NCBI GenBank assembly: GCA_947179155.2
Contig: OX359283.1
Coordinates: 9,347,764 to 9,411,763, forward strand
Direction of reading: 5' to 3'
Origin: Hedera helix
Lineage: Eukaryota > Streptophyta > Magnoliopsida > Apiales > Araliaceae
Length of the DNA: 64,000 bases
Below the pieces are notes generated by a model that searched no databases, was not told the DNA's origin, and worked only from the letters and a program-made list of their open reading frames with translations. Numbering within the stretch: position 1 is the stretch's first letter; the number at the start of each line of letters is the position of its first letter. The position numbers and the translations under genes are program-made. Shown here piece by piece: positions 33,444 to 45,355 of the stretch.

Positions 33444-34899
33444 TGCCTAATTTTAAATAGGAATTTACACACAAGTATATGAGGCCCACAAATAATAAAG
33501 TGATTAAACCGAGTGTTGGATCCACATGGAATTAAAAATAATTAATATTAAACACAAATTTTATATCAAATTAATTTTATTTAAACAATTGCAATAAATT
33601 AATTAATAAAACTAATAAAACTTACTAACTAAATTAAACTAATGAAAATGATTAAATCAGATTAAAAATACTTAAGATCATAATTTTTTTTTAATGCTTC
33701 ATTTAAATCTCTCAACTCTCTTTTTAATTAATTAATTAAAAAGAATTGTTAACTAAGAATACATAATTATTTATTAACAGTCTTCAACAATTAATAAAAA
33801 GACTTATTTGAGTTATGTTACTATATTCATGCAAAACACTTAAAATAGATTCATTAATAATAAACTCTTAAATAAGTTACATCTGACTTATAGATATATT
33901 CATCATATACACTATCATACTACTCTTCCTAAAAAGAATAGACAAATTCACATGTTATTATATCTGAATCTAAACATATAATTCACTTTTGATTTCATAT
34001 AGATTATCTCATTAATTATTGCGCAAATAATTATGCATGAACGCATAAAATATAATAAACAATCCATCTATAATCATTAATAATTAAAAAAAAATTGCTT
34101 TAAACTACACATTGAGTTTAATTGCAATCTCAATAATAAATTAGCCCATAAATAAATAATAAATTATCTACAAATAATTCAATATCTCAAAATTACAAGA
34201 ATAAAAATAAAATAAAAGAAATCAAATCTGTGTTTTGATATTCGACTGTCACTCTGATCACAGTCTTCAATTATCAAGCTCCGCCTTTAATTCTTGAATC
34301 ATTCACGTTGAATATTTGCTTCTAACTTTACTCCTAACTATGTTAATAATCTGCTAATACACGTTAATGTGCTAAAAATATGAGTCTGATAGTGTATTTA
34401 TAAGAGTACAATATTAATCCTAATTAAAAATGGAATTAAAAACCAAGTTGGAATAAAAATTATAAAAAGAATCTCGTTTCTAGCCAATTCCTGTGTAGCC
34501 AAACAAGGCCTTGATCGCCTTTGACTTGGTCAAAACACTGCAGCGCACATGGCGCCATGATCTCTTATCCTAGCATTATCGAACGACAGCGTTTTTCTGC
34601 TTGCATACTGCTTACTAGCGTTTGCGCATGGCGCATAATCTTTTACTCCCATGACACACCAAACGATGTCGTCTCCAATGCACGCTTCAACTGACCTGTG
34701 CATCTTTCGCGCCTGAAATCCTTCTATTTTGCTGAAATTCCAATTTTACCATTAGCTTGAATTTTTCCTGCAAAATAATTAAAAATAATAAAAACACATA
34801 AATTTAAATAAATTACCTAAAATAAATTAAAATACATTAAAACTCACAAATAATTAAGCCTAAAAATATATAATAATTAGGTATAAAGTCTCATTATCA
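33444..34899 (-). mobile_element. Element E LTR copy 1 (minus orientation)
   Basis: It runs from TGCCTAATTTTAAATAGG next to the primer site to CTCATTATCA at 34899, about 1.46 kb. The minus strand therefore starts TGATAATGAG. It has a TATA box at 34396-34402 and the GC-rich palindrome module at 34545-34680, upstream of the TATA box. Oddly, its right side is followed by a polypurine-tract sequence (34900-34914) as if it were a 3' LTR, although the left side has a primer site as for a 5' LTR. Confidence 0.75.
34545..34680 (-). promoter_or_regulatory. Alternating GC-rich palindrome module (E LTR copy 1)
   Basis: The order is GCGCACATGGCGCC (about 34545), ACGACAGCGTTT (about 34582), GCGCATGGCGC (about 34625) and AAACGATGTCGT (about 34663). 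On the minus strand it is 150-280 bp upstream of the TATA box. Copy 3 has it at 39170-39305, including CCAAACGACGTCGT. Copy 2 has a decayed version at about 36990-37210. Confidence 0.6.
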
Positions 34900-35640
34900 A
34901 ATACACTCAAACTTAACTATTTGCTTGCCCTCAAGCAACACAAAAATAAAAATTAAGACCACAACAAATAACTAATTTACTCTAGCAACGAATCAATATG
35001 AATTTAAAAATTAGTCTTAAAGATGTTTTAAAATATAACTAAAAGGAAAAATTTTAAATTATGCAAAATCTAAAATTTTAACATATTTATTAATTTTACT
35101 CTGCTCAAGACCCTTCGTGTGTGTGTGTCAATCCAAATGTATCAAACTAATTTAAACTCAGATAAATTCATGTAATTCAAATGCCATATAAAATATATTA
35201 GACAATAAAGAATTACGAAACAAAACTCTATAACTCGCGTTTTGCACTACTTTTCACTAATAAAGGCAAATATAAATTAAATGAACAAAGTTTTTTCTCA
35301 CGTTATGTACACAAGGATCATTTTTTTTAAGTTCACCACAACATTCCTGTCCTAACATATTATTATATTTTTTCTTTATTCATCGTAGATGAGTGCATTT
35401 TATGTTCCATCTTTTTTTTTTATGCCCAAGAATGCGTTTTACATTAGATCTCATTTTCTTCACATGTATTTATGAGTGAGTGCGTTTTTCGCTTTATCTC
35501 AACTCACCAAATGACTATCATTTCAACTCAGAAATGATCAATAATTCAAACAATCTTAGAACAATTTACCTAAATCATCTCTCCCAAATTATAATCCGCC
35601 TAATATTTCACTTCAAGTAAAAAAATTATTAGTGATTTTT
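34900..35640 (-). mobile_element. E-family 3' internal region, left arm of inverted repeat
   Basis: It begins with AATACACTCAAACTT, the complement of a polypurine tract like that of F at 54218-54232. It then carries the post-pol spacer typical of this family, including three short blocks around 35395, 35440 and 35485 related to GAGTGCGTTTTACGC. From about 35155 it is repeated in inverted orientation at 36235-36710. Not coding. Confidence 0.6.
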
Positions 35641-36725
35641 TTATTTTGTTTCAGATTTATTCAATGCAATCTAAACTTGGCAGATGAGGATGAAAATTAC
35701 TATGTATTCAGATGAGTCTTTTGTTCTTACTTTTCTTTTTTTTATACATTAAGTAGATTGTTTTGTTATAAATTTAGGGGTGTGGGTAATTTTTTTTAAA
35801 AAAAATTAAAAATTTTCTGTTTTATTGTAGTTTAAATTTTGAAATTTTGTGGGTATATTCACTACAAACATTCATGAGACACAACTCGTCCACTTGAGGT
35901 AACATTGGGGTTTAATGGCTTGTTGCACATGCTAAGTGCAGTCGTGTTTTCTACGAAAATGGGATAACTTAGTTTTTAGATTGAGTCTTTTAGGCAATGA
36001 ATTAATTGAAATAAATTTATGGCCAATAATAAAATTTTTGGTTTTTATTTAACAACATTTGGAAAATTAATGAATTATTGATTTGCTTGAATGTTGACAT
36101 ATTGTTGGTTATTATTTTATTTGAGATCCTATAAATTTTATGCTCATCTCCATTTGTGTTAAGTTAGTTTTAACTTAGAGAAAGTTTATATCATTAATTA
36201 CGTATGATAGATATTTATGAATTCTATATCTTATTTGATCATAACTTGATGTGAAATATGAGGTATAATATAATTTGAGGAAGATGATTTAGGTACATTA
36301 TTCTAAGATTGTTTGAAGAATTGATCCTTTCCGAGTTGAATTAATAGTCATATGGTGAGTTGAGATAGAGCGTAAAATGCACTCACTCATAAACATGTGA
36401 AGAAAACAAGATAGAGCGTAAAACGCACTTGTGAGCATAAAAAAAAGTGAGATAAAGCATAAAATGTATTCACCTATGATGAATGAAGAAAAAATATAAT
36501 AATATATTTGAAAATAAATGTTGTGGTGATCCTAAAAAAATGATCTAAGTGTACGAAACGTGAAAGAAAGAAAAAAAACCTTTTTGATCCTTTAATTTTA
36601 TTTTCCTTTCTTAGCGAAAAGTAGTGTAAAAAATGAGTTATAGAGTTTTGTTTTGTAATTATTTATTGCTTAATATATTTTATGAGGAATTTACTTACAT
36701 GAATTTATTTAAGTTTGAGGGTATT
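35641..36725 (+). mobile_element. E-family 3' internal region, right arm (plus orientation)
   Basis: 35680-35870 is the reverse complement type of 31825-31990, and 36235-36710 is the reverse complement of the left arm. It ends with AAGTTTGAGGGTATT at 36711-36725, a polypurine tract for a plus-strand LTR. Three blocks of AGCGTAAAA(T/C)GCAC type are at about 36365-36475. Not coding. Confidence 0.6.
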
Positions 36726-38241
36726 TAATAATTGAATTTTTTATCTATTTATTAGATATTTTTTGGCTTAATTATTTTTTAGTTTTTAAGCATTTTAATT
36801 GCTTCTAGGTAATTTATTTAATTGTATGTGTTTACATTATTTGTAGTATTTTTATATTATTTTTTATTCATTTTATATTTAATTTTGTAGGAATTAAAAG
36901 TTGAGGGCAATTTTGTAAATCTACAAGTGGCAGAATAGTAAATAATGGCATTAAGTGGCAAATTTATAAATAATAGGAATGGCAGTTAGGCACGCATTGC
37001 GCCCATGTGGACCAGTTGAGCATCCGTAGGAAGCATACAACGTTGTTTGGGCTTCATCGGCATCAAGAAGGATTGTGTGCCAAGCGCAGAAGGAATTGAA
37101 AAGAATCATACGGTGTCATTTTATTGAGGGATCAAGCAACTGATGGGCGCGCCAGGCGCGATGATAGCTGAGGCGAGTTGAATTCAGTTAACGCCGTGTT
37201 TGGCAACAGGAACGGGATTTTAAGTTTTTATTTGATTCCAAATTGAATTTTAATTCCTTTTATGCTATGGATTATTATTATACTCCTATAAATACACTAT
37301 GTAGCTCTTATTTTCAGCATAATATATTAGGTTAGAGCATAATATAATAGAATTATAATAGAGTAGATTAATTTTATTAGTTTAGAAATAAATATTCAAC
37401 GCGAAAGATTCAAGAATTAAAAGCGGAGTTTGGGAATTGAAGACTGTGATTCGAGTGACAGACGGATATCAATACAGATTTGATTTCTTTGATTTTATTT
37501 TTATTTATGTAATTTTGAGATGTTGAATTATTTATGGATAATTTATTATTTAGTTATGGGCTAATTTATTATTGAGATTGCAATTGAACCCAATATATAG
37601 TTTAAATTATTATTTTTTTAATTATTAATAATTATATATGAGTTGTTTATTATATTTTGTGCGTTCATGTATAATTATTTGCGTAATAATTATTGAGATA
37701 ATCTATATGAAATTAAAAGTGGAGTATATGTTTAGATTTAGATGTGATAACATGTGAATTTTTTATTTTTTTTATAGGAAGAGTAACATGTTAGTGTATA
37801 GGATGAATATCTCTATATGCCATGTGTAACTTTATTTGGAGTTTATACTTATTGAATCTATTTTAAGTATTTTGCATGAACATCACAACATAATTGAAAT
37901 AAGTCTTTTTAATGATTCTTGATAAAGGTTAATAAATAGTTAAACATTCTCAATTAACAATTTTTCTATCTAATTAATTAATTAAAAAGAGAGTGAAGAG
38001 ATTTAAATGAAGCATTAGAAAAAATTATATTCTTAAGTATTTTTAATCTGATTTAATCTTTTTCATTTATTTAATTTAGTTAGTAATTTTAATTAGTTTT
38101 ATTTATAATTTAAATTGCGATTATTTAAGTAAAATTAATTTGATATAAAATTAGTATTTGGTAATAATTATTTTAAATTCTTTGTGGGTTCAACACTCGA
38201 TTTAATCACTTTATTACTTGTGGGCCGCGTATGCTTACGTA
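36726..38241 (+). mobile_element. Element E LTR copy 2 (plus orientation)
   Basis: It follows the polypurine tract and is the reverse complement of LTR copy 1. Its TATA box TATAAAT is at 37287-37293 and decayed GC-rich palindromes are at about 36990-37210. It stops at GCTTACGTAT near 38241, short of the proper LTR end, where it is joined to copy 3. Confidence 0.7.
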
Positions 38242-39517
38242 TACTAACTAAATTAAACTAATGAAAATTATTAGATCAGATTAATAATACTTAAGATCAC
38301 AATTTTTTTCAATAATTCATTTAAATCTCTTAACTTTTGTTTTTTAATTAATTAATTACATAGAATTGTTAAACTGAAAACAACTAATTATTTATTAACC
38401 TTCTTCAAAAATTAATTAAAAAGTCATATTTCAGTTATGTTGCTATATTCATACAAAACACTTAAAATAGATTCATTAAGAACAAGCTCTCAAATAAGTT
38501 ACATGTGTCATATAGATATATTAATCTTATACACTATCATGCTACTTTTCTTAAAAAGAATAAACAAATTCACATATTATCATATCCGAATATAATCCTA
38601 TAATCCACTTTTAATTTCATATAGATTATCTCATTAATTATTGCACAAATAATTGTACATGAATGCATAAAATATTATAAATAATTCATATATAATCATT
38701 AATAATTAAAAATAAAATAAATTAATTTAAATTACACATTAGGTTTAATTGCAATCTCAATAATAAATTAGCCCATAACTAAATGATAAATTAGCCACAA
38801 ATAATTTAATATCTCAAAATTACAAAAATAAAAGTATAAAAAAAAAAAAAACAAATTTGTGTTTTGCTATCCGTATGTCACTTGGATTACAGTCTTCGAT
38901 TCCTAAGCTCCGCATTTAATTCTCGAATCCTTCGCGTTGAATATTGGCTTCTAATTCTACTCTTACCTATGTTAATAACCTGCTAATATATGTTAATTTG
39001 TTGAAAATAAGAGTCTAATAGTGTATTTATAAAAGTACAATATTACTCCTAATCAAAATTGGAATTAAAAACCAAGTTGGAATAAAAATTATAAAAATAA
39101 TCTCGTTTTTAACCAATTCTCGCGTAGCCAAACAAGGCCCAACCGCCTTTGATCGGGTCAAAACACTACAACGCGCGTGACGCTGTGATCCCTTATCCCA
39201 ACTTCACCAAACGACAGCGTTTTTCTGCTTGCATTCTGCTTACCAGCGTCTGCGCATGGCGCGAAACCTACTACTCCCATGACATGCCAAACGACGTCGT
39301 CTCCAATGCACGCTGCAACTGACCCACGCGCCTGAAATCCTTCTATTTTGCTAAAATTCCAATTTTTCCAATAGCTCAAATTTTTCATACAAAATAAAAT
39401 ATAAAATAATTAAAAATAATATAAAAATAATAAAATCACATAAATTTAAATACTTAAAAACTCATAAATAATTAAGCCTAAAAATATATAATAATTAGGT
39501 ATAAAATTCCATTATCA
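38242..39517 (-). mobile_element. Element E LTR copy 3 (minus orientation, truncated)
   Basis: It matches copy 1 from about 33623 to 34899 and ends CCATTATCA at 39517. The first 180 bases of the LTR are missing at the junction with copy 2. TATA box at 39025-39031; GC-rich palindrome module at 39170-39305. With copy 2 it forms an inverted repeat with arms of about 1.3 kb and a gap of about 150 bp. Confidence 0.75.
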
Positions 39518-39768
39518 CAATTCAATCCTTATAGCATACAATGCCCTGATCAAATGTAAGACATAATTACTATCAAGTGTTATTTTATTTGATCATATGC
39601 ACTTTAATTCACAAATGTACAACTCTAATGTAAATTAGAAACTCCTTTCAAATTCTAATTTTCATTCCACATTGGCCAAGAATTTCTGAGTTGTTATTTA
39701 TCTAATTACATAGAACATTTTCTTTCTTTACTGAAAGTGGTAGATCCTTTGTTGACCATTCACCTACC
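39518..39768. mobile_element. LTR-like fragment J, left part
   Basis: Non-coding sequence between the E LTR and element G. It ends with CTACC (39764-39768), one half of the G target duplication; the continuation after removing G is 53100-53376. The right part resembles copia LTRs of the G type, so this is probably the remains of a related copia LTR. Confidence 0.5.
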
Positions 39769-40211
39769 TGTAGGGATTTCGGATCGTAAAAGTAGCGAAA
39801 TTTAAAATTTTCATATCGATTTCCAAAACCCTAAAAAGGATCCATGCGAAAACATATTAAATCAGAGGTTTAGATTTGTTTTACCGTTTATCTGAGCTTG
39901 AATGGAGACGATGAAGAATTTTGGAACGATTCGAATCTTCAACGCAATCCAACGGAACTGCGACTCTACGGTATCCACACGAACGCTCCGCGAATCGTCA
40001 CACGATCTGCAGCAAAAGGGAGCTGTGGTACTAGCCACCAAGATCTGAATTTTCTGAATATTTTTCTTTCTAATCTCTTTCTAAAAGCGGCTAGGGTTTA
40101 GATTTTGCTTATGTTACTTTCTCTGCTGATATATCATATATATATATATATATATAGCAGTCAAAAGAATTAACCAAAACCTAATCCAATTAAAAAAATA
40201 AATAAAATCCG

Positions 40212-40247
<36 letters not shown>

Positions 40248-41308
40248 AGTTATCTTAATAATTTAAATTTGTAATTTAAATACTATCAATCATATTGATA
40301 TAGTTAAATTCTTATAATTTAAATTAATTCCACTTTAATTTCGTTCTAAGTGTGTGACCCTATAGGTTATTATTACGTTGGATTTAATTTTAAAATCATA
40401 TTATAAAATTATAAATAGTGAGTGGCATCTAGTAATGCATCATTACTACCCAAGTAATAATAAAATCGGTGATTCGATGCAGTATTTTCGTGACCAATGT
40501 TTCCATGTAATTTAATCCTTTTAACCCTGACATCCTAGATTAAACTCAAGGCATGAAATGTGTCATACTCTTCATAATTTAATCTGAGTTTTCTTGATCA
40601 ATGAATAGACTATATGAAGCAAATCACTATTTGAGCATGGTCATGCATTTCATAGTCCTACTCAATCAAGAGGCCCATGGATATCACCGCTAATATATAG
40701 GAGAGTTAAATTCCATCTAGATCACTTATATTCCTCACACGATTCATGATGTACCAAATAATCACATTTATTGTCCACCCTATAAAAAGTGACCTTTGAT
40801 GATATCAAAATACATAAATTCTCGTGTAATAATATAGTGATTTCAGGTCGGATGATCATTACATCATTGTCACTATGAGAATTTCTTATGACACTTTTCA
40901 TAATGCTCCACGTAGAATTCTCATGGTGGGTCTGTCCAGTACATTATTCTCTAACATGTACCTATACATTGACTCAATATCTCATATATTTATGACCAAT
41001 GAGATTTGGCCATCAGTCAATCCACATACTAGTCTCAATGCATCATTGTTGTCCCATTAACAATGATACTTGACTAGGGACATTTAAGAGCAATGATACT
41101 AATTGTAATTATATAATCTCATGTTCAAATCACATACTTGAAGCTATATAATTCGTATCACTATTTTACGAACTTTTATTATGCTAACATTTATATAACG
41201 AGGTAAATAAAATCATAAAAAAATAATTCATTTATTCAATCAAATATAATATAAAAAATGTTAAGCAATTACATCAAATAATTGACCACTAGGGCATGAA
41301 CTCTTATA
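39769..41308 (-). mobile_element. Element G (Ty1/copia) 3' LTR
   Basis: It starts TGTAGGGATTTCGG directly after CTACC and ends CTCTTATA before a polypurine tract. It matches the 5' LTR at 44739-45924 plus 52629-53094. It contains two (TA)n runs (about 40136-40157 and 40218-40247). No coding sequence is visible. Confidence 0.85.
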
Positions 41309-41325
41309 ATCTCCCACTTGCACTA
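41309..41325 (-). other. Element G polypurine tract
   Basis: ATCTCCCACTTGCACTA on the plus strand gives TAGTGCAAGTGGGAGAT on the minus strand, abutting the 3' LTR. Confidence 0.65.
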
Positions 41326-42775
41326 GAGCCAATCACTCATATATCTAATACCCATGGAACTAGTGTGACCTTCGTGCTTCTGCTGTGACAAAGCCTTGGT
41401 CAATGGATTTGCAATATTATTATCTGTTGGCACTCTGCATACATGTACATCTCCTCTATTAATGATTTCACAGATGAGATGGTACCGCCTAAGTATATGC
41501 TTGGATCGTTGGTGAGATTTGGGTTCCTTAGCCTGTGCAATGGCTCCATTATTATCACAGTATAGCTCAACAATGGTTGGAAAAACATCAAGTTCAGTGA
41601 TGAACTTTTTAATCCATACAGCCACTTTGGCCGCACTAGAAGCAACAATATACTCAGTCTCTATTGTAGAATCGGCTACTGTCTCTTGCTTCGAACTTTT
41701 CCAGCTAACAGCATCACTATTGAGGCAAAACACAAAACTTAATTGAGACTTATAGTCATCTATGTCAGCCTGGAAACTAACATCTGTGTAATCCTTTACT
41801 ACCAGTTCATCTTCACCTCCATACACCAAGAATGAATCCTTAGTCATTTTCAGGTAATTGAGGATATTCTTGACTGTTGTCCAGTGACCTTCACCTAAAT
41901 TCGACTGGTATCTGCTCGTCATGCTCAAAGCATACGAGATATCCATACGAGTATATATCATTGCATACATGATAGATCCAATTGCCAAAGTATAAGGGAT
42001 CTTTCTCATACGCACCTCATCATCTTATGATTTAGGACATTAGGCCTTAGAGATCTTTACACCATGAGACATGGGTAAGTGTCCTCCTTTTGCCTCTTGC
42101 ATGCTGAACCGTTTCAGCACTTTATCAATATATGTACTTTGACTTAGGCCTAGCATTTTTGTCGATCAATCTCGATGATACCTAAACTGTAGGTTGCATC
42201 GCCCAAATCTTTTATAGAGAAACATTTTTCTAACCATATTTTTACGGCCTGTAAGGAAGGAATGCCATTCTCAATAATTAATAAGTCGTCAACATATAAT
42301 ACCAGGAATACAATGTGACTCCTACTAACCTTCTTATATAGACAAGGTTCATCTTCATTTTTTATAAAGCCAAACTCTTTGACTGTTTCATCAAATCGAA
42401 GATTCTAACTCCGAAAGGCTTGCTTCAATCCATAAATGGATCGCTGCAGCTTATATACCTTTCCAACATCATTTGGAGTGACAAAACCCTCAGGTTGTGT
42501 GATATACACATCCTTAAGGAGATTTCCGTTAAGGAAAGCAGTTTTGACATCCATCTGCCAGATTTCATAATTATAAAAGGCTGCAATAGCAAGTAAGATC
42601 CTGATGGATTTAACCATTGCCACTGGAGAGAAGGTTTCATCATAGTTAACACATTGAACTTGTTTGAAACCTTTTGCTACTAGTCAGCCTTTATAGGTTT
42701 GTACATTACCATCCATGTCGGTTTTCTTCTTGAAAACCCATTTGCACTCAATTGGTTTGTTACCCCTTCGGGTGG
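41323..42775 (-). pseudogene. Element G: copia reverse transcriptase and RNase H, decayed
   Basis: On the minus strand the RT begins around VFKKKTDMDGNV and includes NYDETFSPVAMVKSIR, WQMDVKTAFLNG, VYKLQRSIYGLKQAFRS and the catalytic LYVDDLLII (Tyr-Val-Asp-Asp codons at 42286-42297). RNase H follows (VVKDYTDVSFQADIDD, AVSWKSSKQETVADS, ELYCDNNGAIAQAKEPKSH, ending GIRYMSDWL), in 230 codons from 42015 to 41323. The lesions are a TGA at about 42690, a TAG at 42405 where Trp is expected, and several stops around 42030-42170. All domains are recognisable, so decay is moderate. Confidence 0.85.
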
Positions 42776-43570
42776 ATCAACTAAAGTCCATACTTGGTTA
42801 ATATACATGGAGTCCATCTCAGATTTTATGGCTTCAAGCCATCTCTCAGAATCTGGTCCATTAAAAGCTTTTTGGTAGGAAGCAGGCTCATCCTGATCTA
42901 TGAGCATCACATCGCCGTTTTGAGTCACAAGAAATTCATAATATCTCTCGGGCTCTCGGCGTGTCCTACTAGATCTACGAATGCCTTGTGTAATTTGAGT
43001 AGGTTCACTTTCCACAATATCTTGTGGTTCCTGCTCATGTTCCAACTCAGGTTCAATGATATTTTGTGGTTCTCGAATTTCTTCGAGTACTACTTTCCTC
43101 CCACTGTTTCCTTTAGAGACAAATTCTCTTTCTAGAAAAATACCAGTTCAAGCAACAATCACTTTGTTCTCAGAAGGTTTGTAGAAATAATACCCTTTTG
43201 TTTCCTTAAGGTATCCCACAAAATTACATTTGTCAGATTTGGGTCCGAGTTTGTCAGAAGCCGGACATTTTACAAACGCCCCGCAACCCCAAATCTTCAT
43301 GAACGACATACTAAGACGTTTCCTAATCCACATCTTATATGGTGTCTTTTGAACCGTCTTTGTAGGAACACGATTAAGTGTGAATTCAGCTGTCTCTAGG
43401 GCATGACCCCAGAAGTTTATTGGAAAATCTGTATGACTCATCATTGATTGTACCATGTCCAACCATATCCAACAAGGTACGATTCCTCCTCTCAGACACA
43501 CCATTCCATTGTGGTGTTCCAGGTGGAGTGGGCTGTGATATAATATCACACTCCTTGAGAAGGTCATCAA
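42776..43570 (-). pseudogene. Element G: integrase C-terminal region and linker to RT
   Basis: This continues the integrase in a different frame from 43386-44543: MMSHTDFPINFWGHALETAEF, then FMKIWGCGAFVKCPASDKL and NFVGYLKETKGYYFY. A stop lies at 43148. The frame then carries an acidic linker (EPELEHEQEPQDIVESEP), the basic box SSRTRREPERYYEF and the block RWLEAIKSEMDSMY ... WTLVDPPEG, which leads into reverse transcriptase. A frame change near 42770 separates it from RT. Confidence 0.8.
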
Positions 43571-44560
43571 AGTCTTGGCTTAAGTATTCACCACCTCGAT
43601 CGGATCGAAGGGCTTTTATGCTTTTGCCAAATTGGTTTTGAACTTCATTCTTGAATTTCTTGAACTTTTCTAAGGATTCAGATTTGTGTCTCATAAGATA
43701 CACATATCCATATCTACTGAAGTAATCAGTAAATGTAATGAAGTAATAGAACCTACCTCTTGCTAACGAACTCATGGGTCCATATACATCACTATGTATA
43801 AGTCCTAATACGTCACTAGCCCGTTCACTGTGACCAGTGAAATGGGCTTTAGTCATCTTGCCTAATAAACAAGACTCGCATTTCTCATATGATTCAAAAT
43901 CAAATGAATCCAAAAATCCATCTTTATGGAGTTTGGATATGCGTTTATCATTTATATGGCCTAAACAACAATGCCATAGATATGCCGATTTTGAATCATT
44001 TGATTTAAATCGTTTTGTATTTATGTTATAGATAGGCATTTCTAAAACAATAATATAAAGACCATTAAACAATTGTGTAACACCATAACATATTTCATTT
44101 AAGTAAAACGAACAGCTGTTGTTCTTTATTAAAAACAAAAAACCTTTCTTGTCCAAACAAGAAACATAAATAATGTTTTTGCTCATAGCAAGAACAAAAT
44201 AACAATACTCTAATTCTAATACTAGCCCAGTGGACAAAGATAAATGATAAGGTCCTACGGCTAGTGCATCAACATTTGCTTCATTCCCAACTCGTAGGTC
44301 AACCTCTCCTTTCGCCAAAGTCTTACTCCTTCGGAGTTCCTGTACATTAACATAAATGTGAGAACCACATCCACTATCTAATACCCATGATGTGGAAGTG
44401 GAAAAATTGACTTCTATAACATATATACCTGAATCAGAAGTCATACTTCCTTTCTTTTTCTTTAGTTCATCCAAATAAGCATGACAATTCCTCTTCCAGT
44501 AACAAGGTTTTCCACAGAAGTGACAATCACTTTCTTTAGCCACCCCACCTTTAGGATATG
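43386..44560 (-). pseudogene. Element G: Gag zinc knuckle, protease and integrase core
   Basis: The frame is open for about 385 codons. It starts at a damaged zinc knuckle, CHFCGKPCYWKRNC, in which the His of the CCHC pattern is Tyr. The protease has VLDSGCGSHI near residue 55. The integrase has a His-His-Cys-Cys set (LWHCCLGHINDKR ... CESCLLGKM) near 190-230, then Asp in IHSDVYGPM, Asp in LRSDRGGEYLS and Glu in WNGVSERRN. The Gag capsid part is absent: only about 180 bp separate the zinc knuckle from the primer site. A 10-bp tandem duplication at 43453-43472 throws the end of the frame out of phase. Confidence 0.85.
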
Positions 44561-44725
44561 ATTAACAAATAATCATATACCTGTATTTATATTACATATT
44601 TCCAGAATACGCACACATGCAGAATATCATATATTCAATTTCAGACCGGTAAACATGCATCATCATGTATCATATATATCGAATACAATTAAAACACATA
44701 ATTTGAATTAATCATTTTGCACGTA

Positions 44726-44737
44726 GCTCTAATACCA
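44726..44737 (-). other. Element G primer-binding site (tRNA-iMet type)
   Basis: GCTCTAATACCA on the plus strand, one base from the perfect complement of the iMet site. The 5' LTR starts TGAAGGGATTTC at 44739. Confidence 0.75.
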
Positions 44738-44738
44738 C

Positions 44739-45095
44739 TGAAGGGATTTCAGATCGTAAAAGCAGCGGAATTTAAAATTTTCATATCGATTTCCGAAACC
44801 CTAAAAAGGATCCATACGAAAACATATTAAATCAGAAGTTTAGATTTATTTTACTGTTTATCCGAGCTTGAATGGAGATGATGGAGAATTCTGAAATGCT
44901 TCGAATCTTCAACACAATCCAACAGAATTGCAACTCTACGGTATCCACACGAACGTTCCGCGAATCGTCACACAATCTGCAGCAAAAGGGAACTGCGGTA
45001 CTAGCCACCAAGATCTGGATTTTCTGAATATTTTTCTCTCTAGTCTCTTTCTAAAAGTGGCTAGAGTTTAGATTTTTCTTACATTACTTTCTCTG

Positions 45096-45173
<78 letters not shown>

Positions 45174-45288
45174 GATATAATATATAAATAAATTTGGATT
45201 TTTTTTTTTTTTTAATTGGATTAGGTTTTGGTTAATTCTTTTAACTGCTATAATCCAATTAAAAAAATAAATAAAATCCAAATTTATT

Positions 45289-45355
<67 letters not shown>

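Noticed and set aside
39898..40101. ORF of 67 codons in the G LTR (related reading near 44871)
   Set aside because: It is within the LTR, not conserved as an ORF in the second LTR copy, and has no domain features.
45084..45281. ORFs rich in Ile-Tyr (also 27105-27305)
   Set aside because: These are (TA)n microsatellites read as codons.
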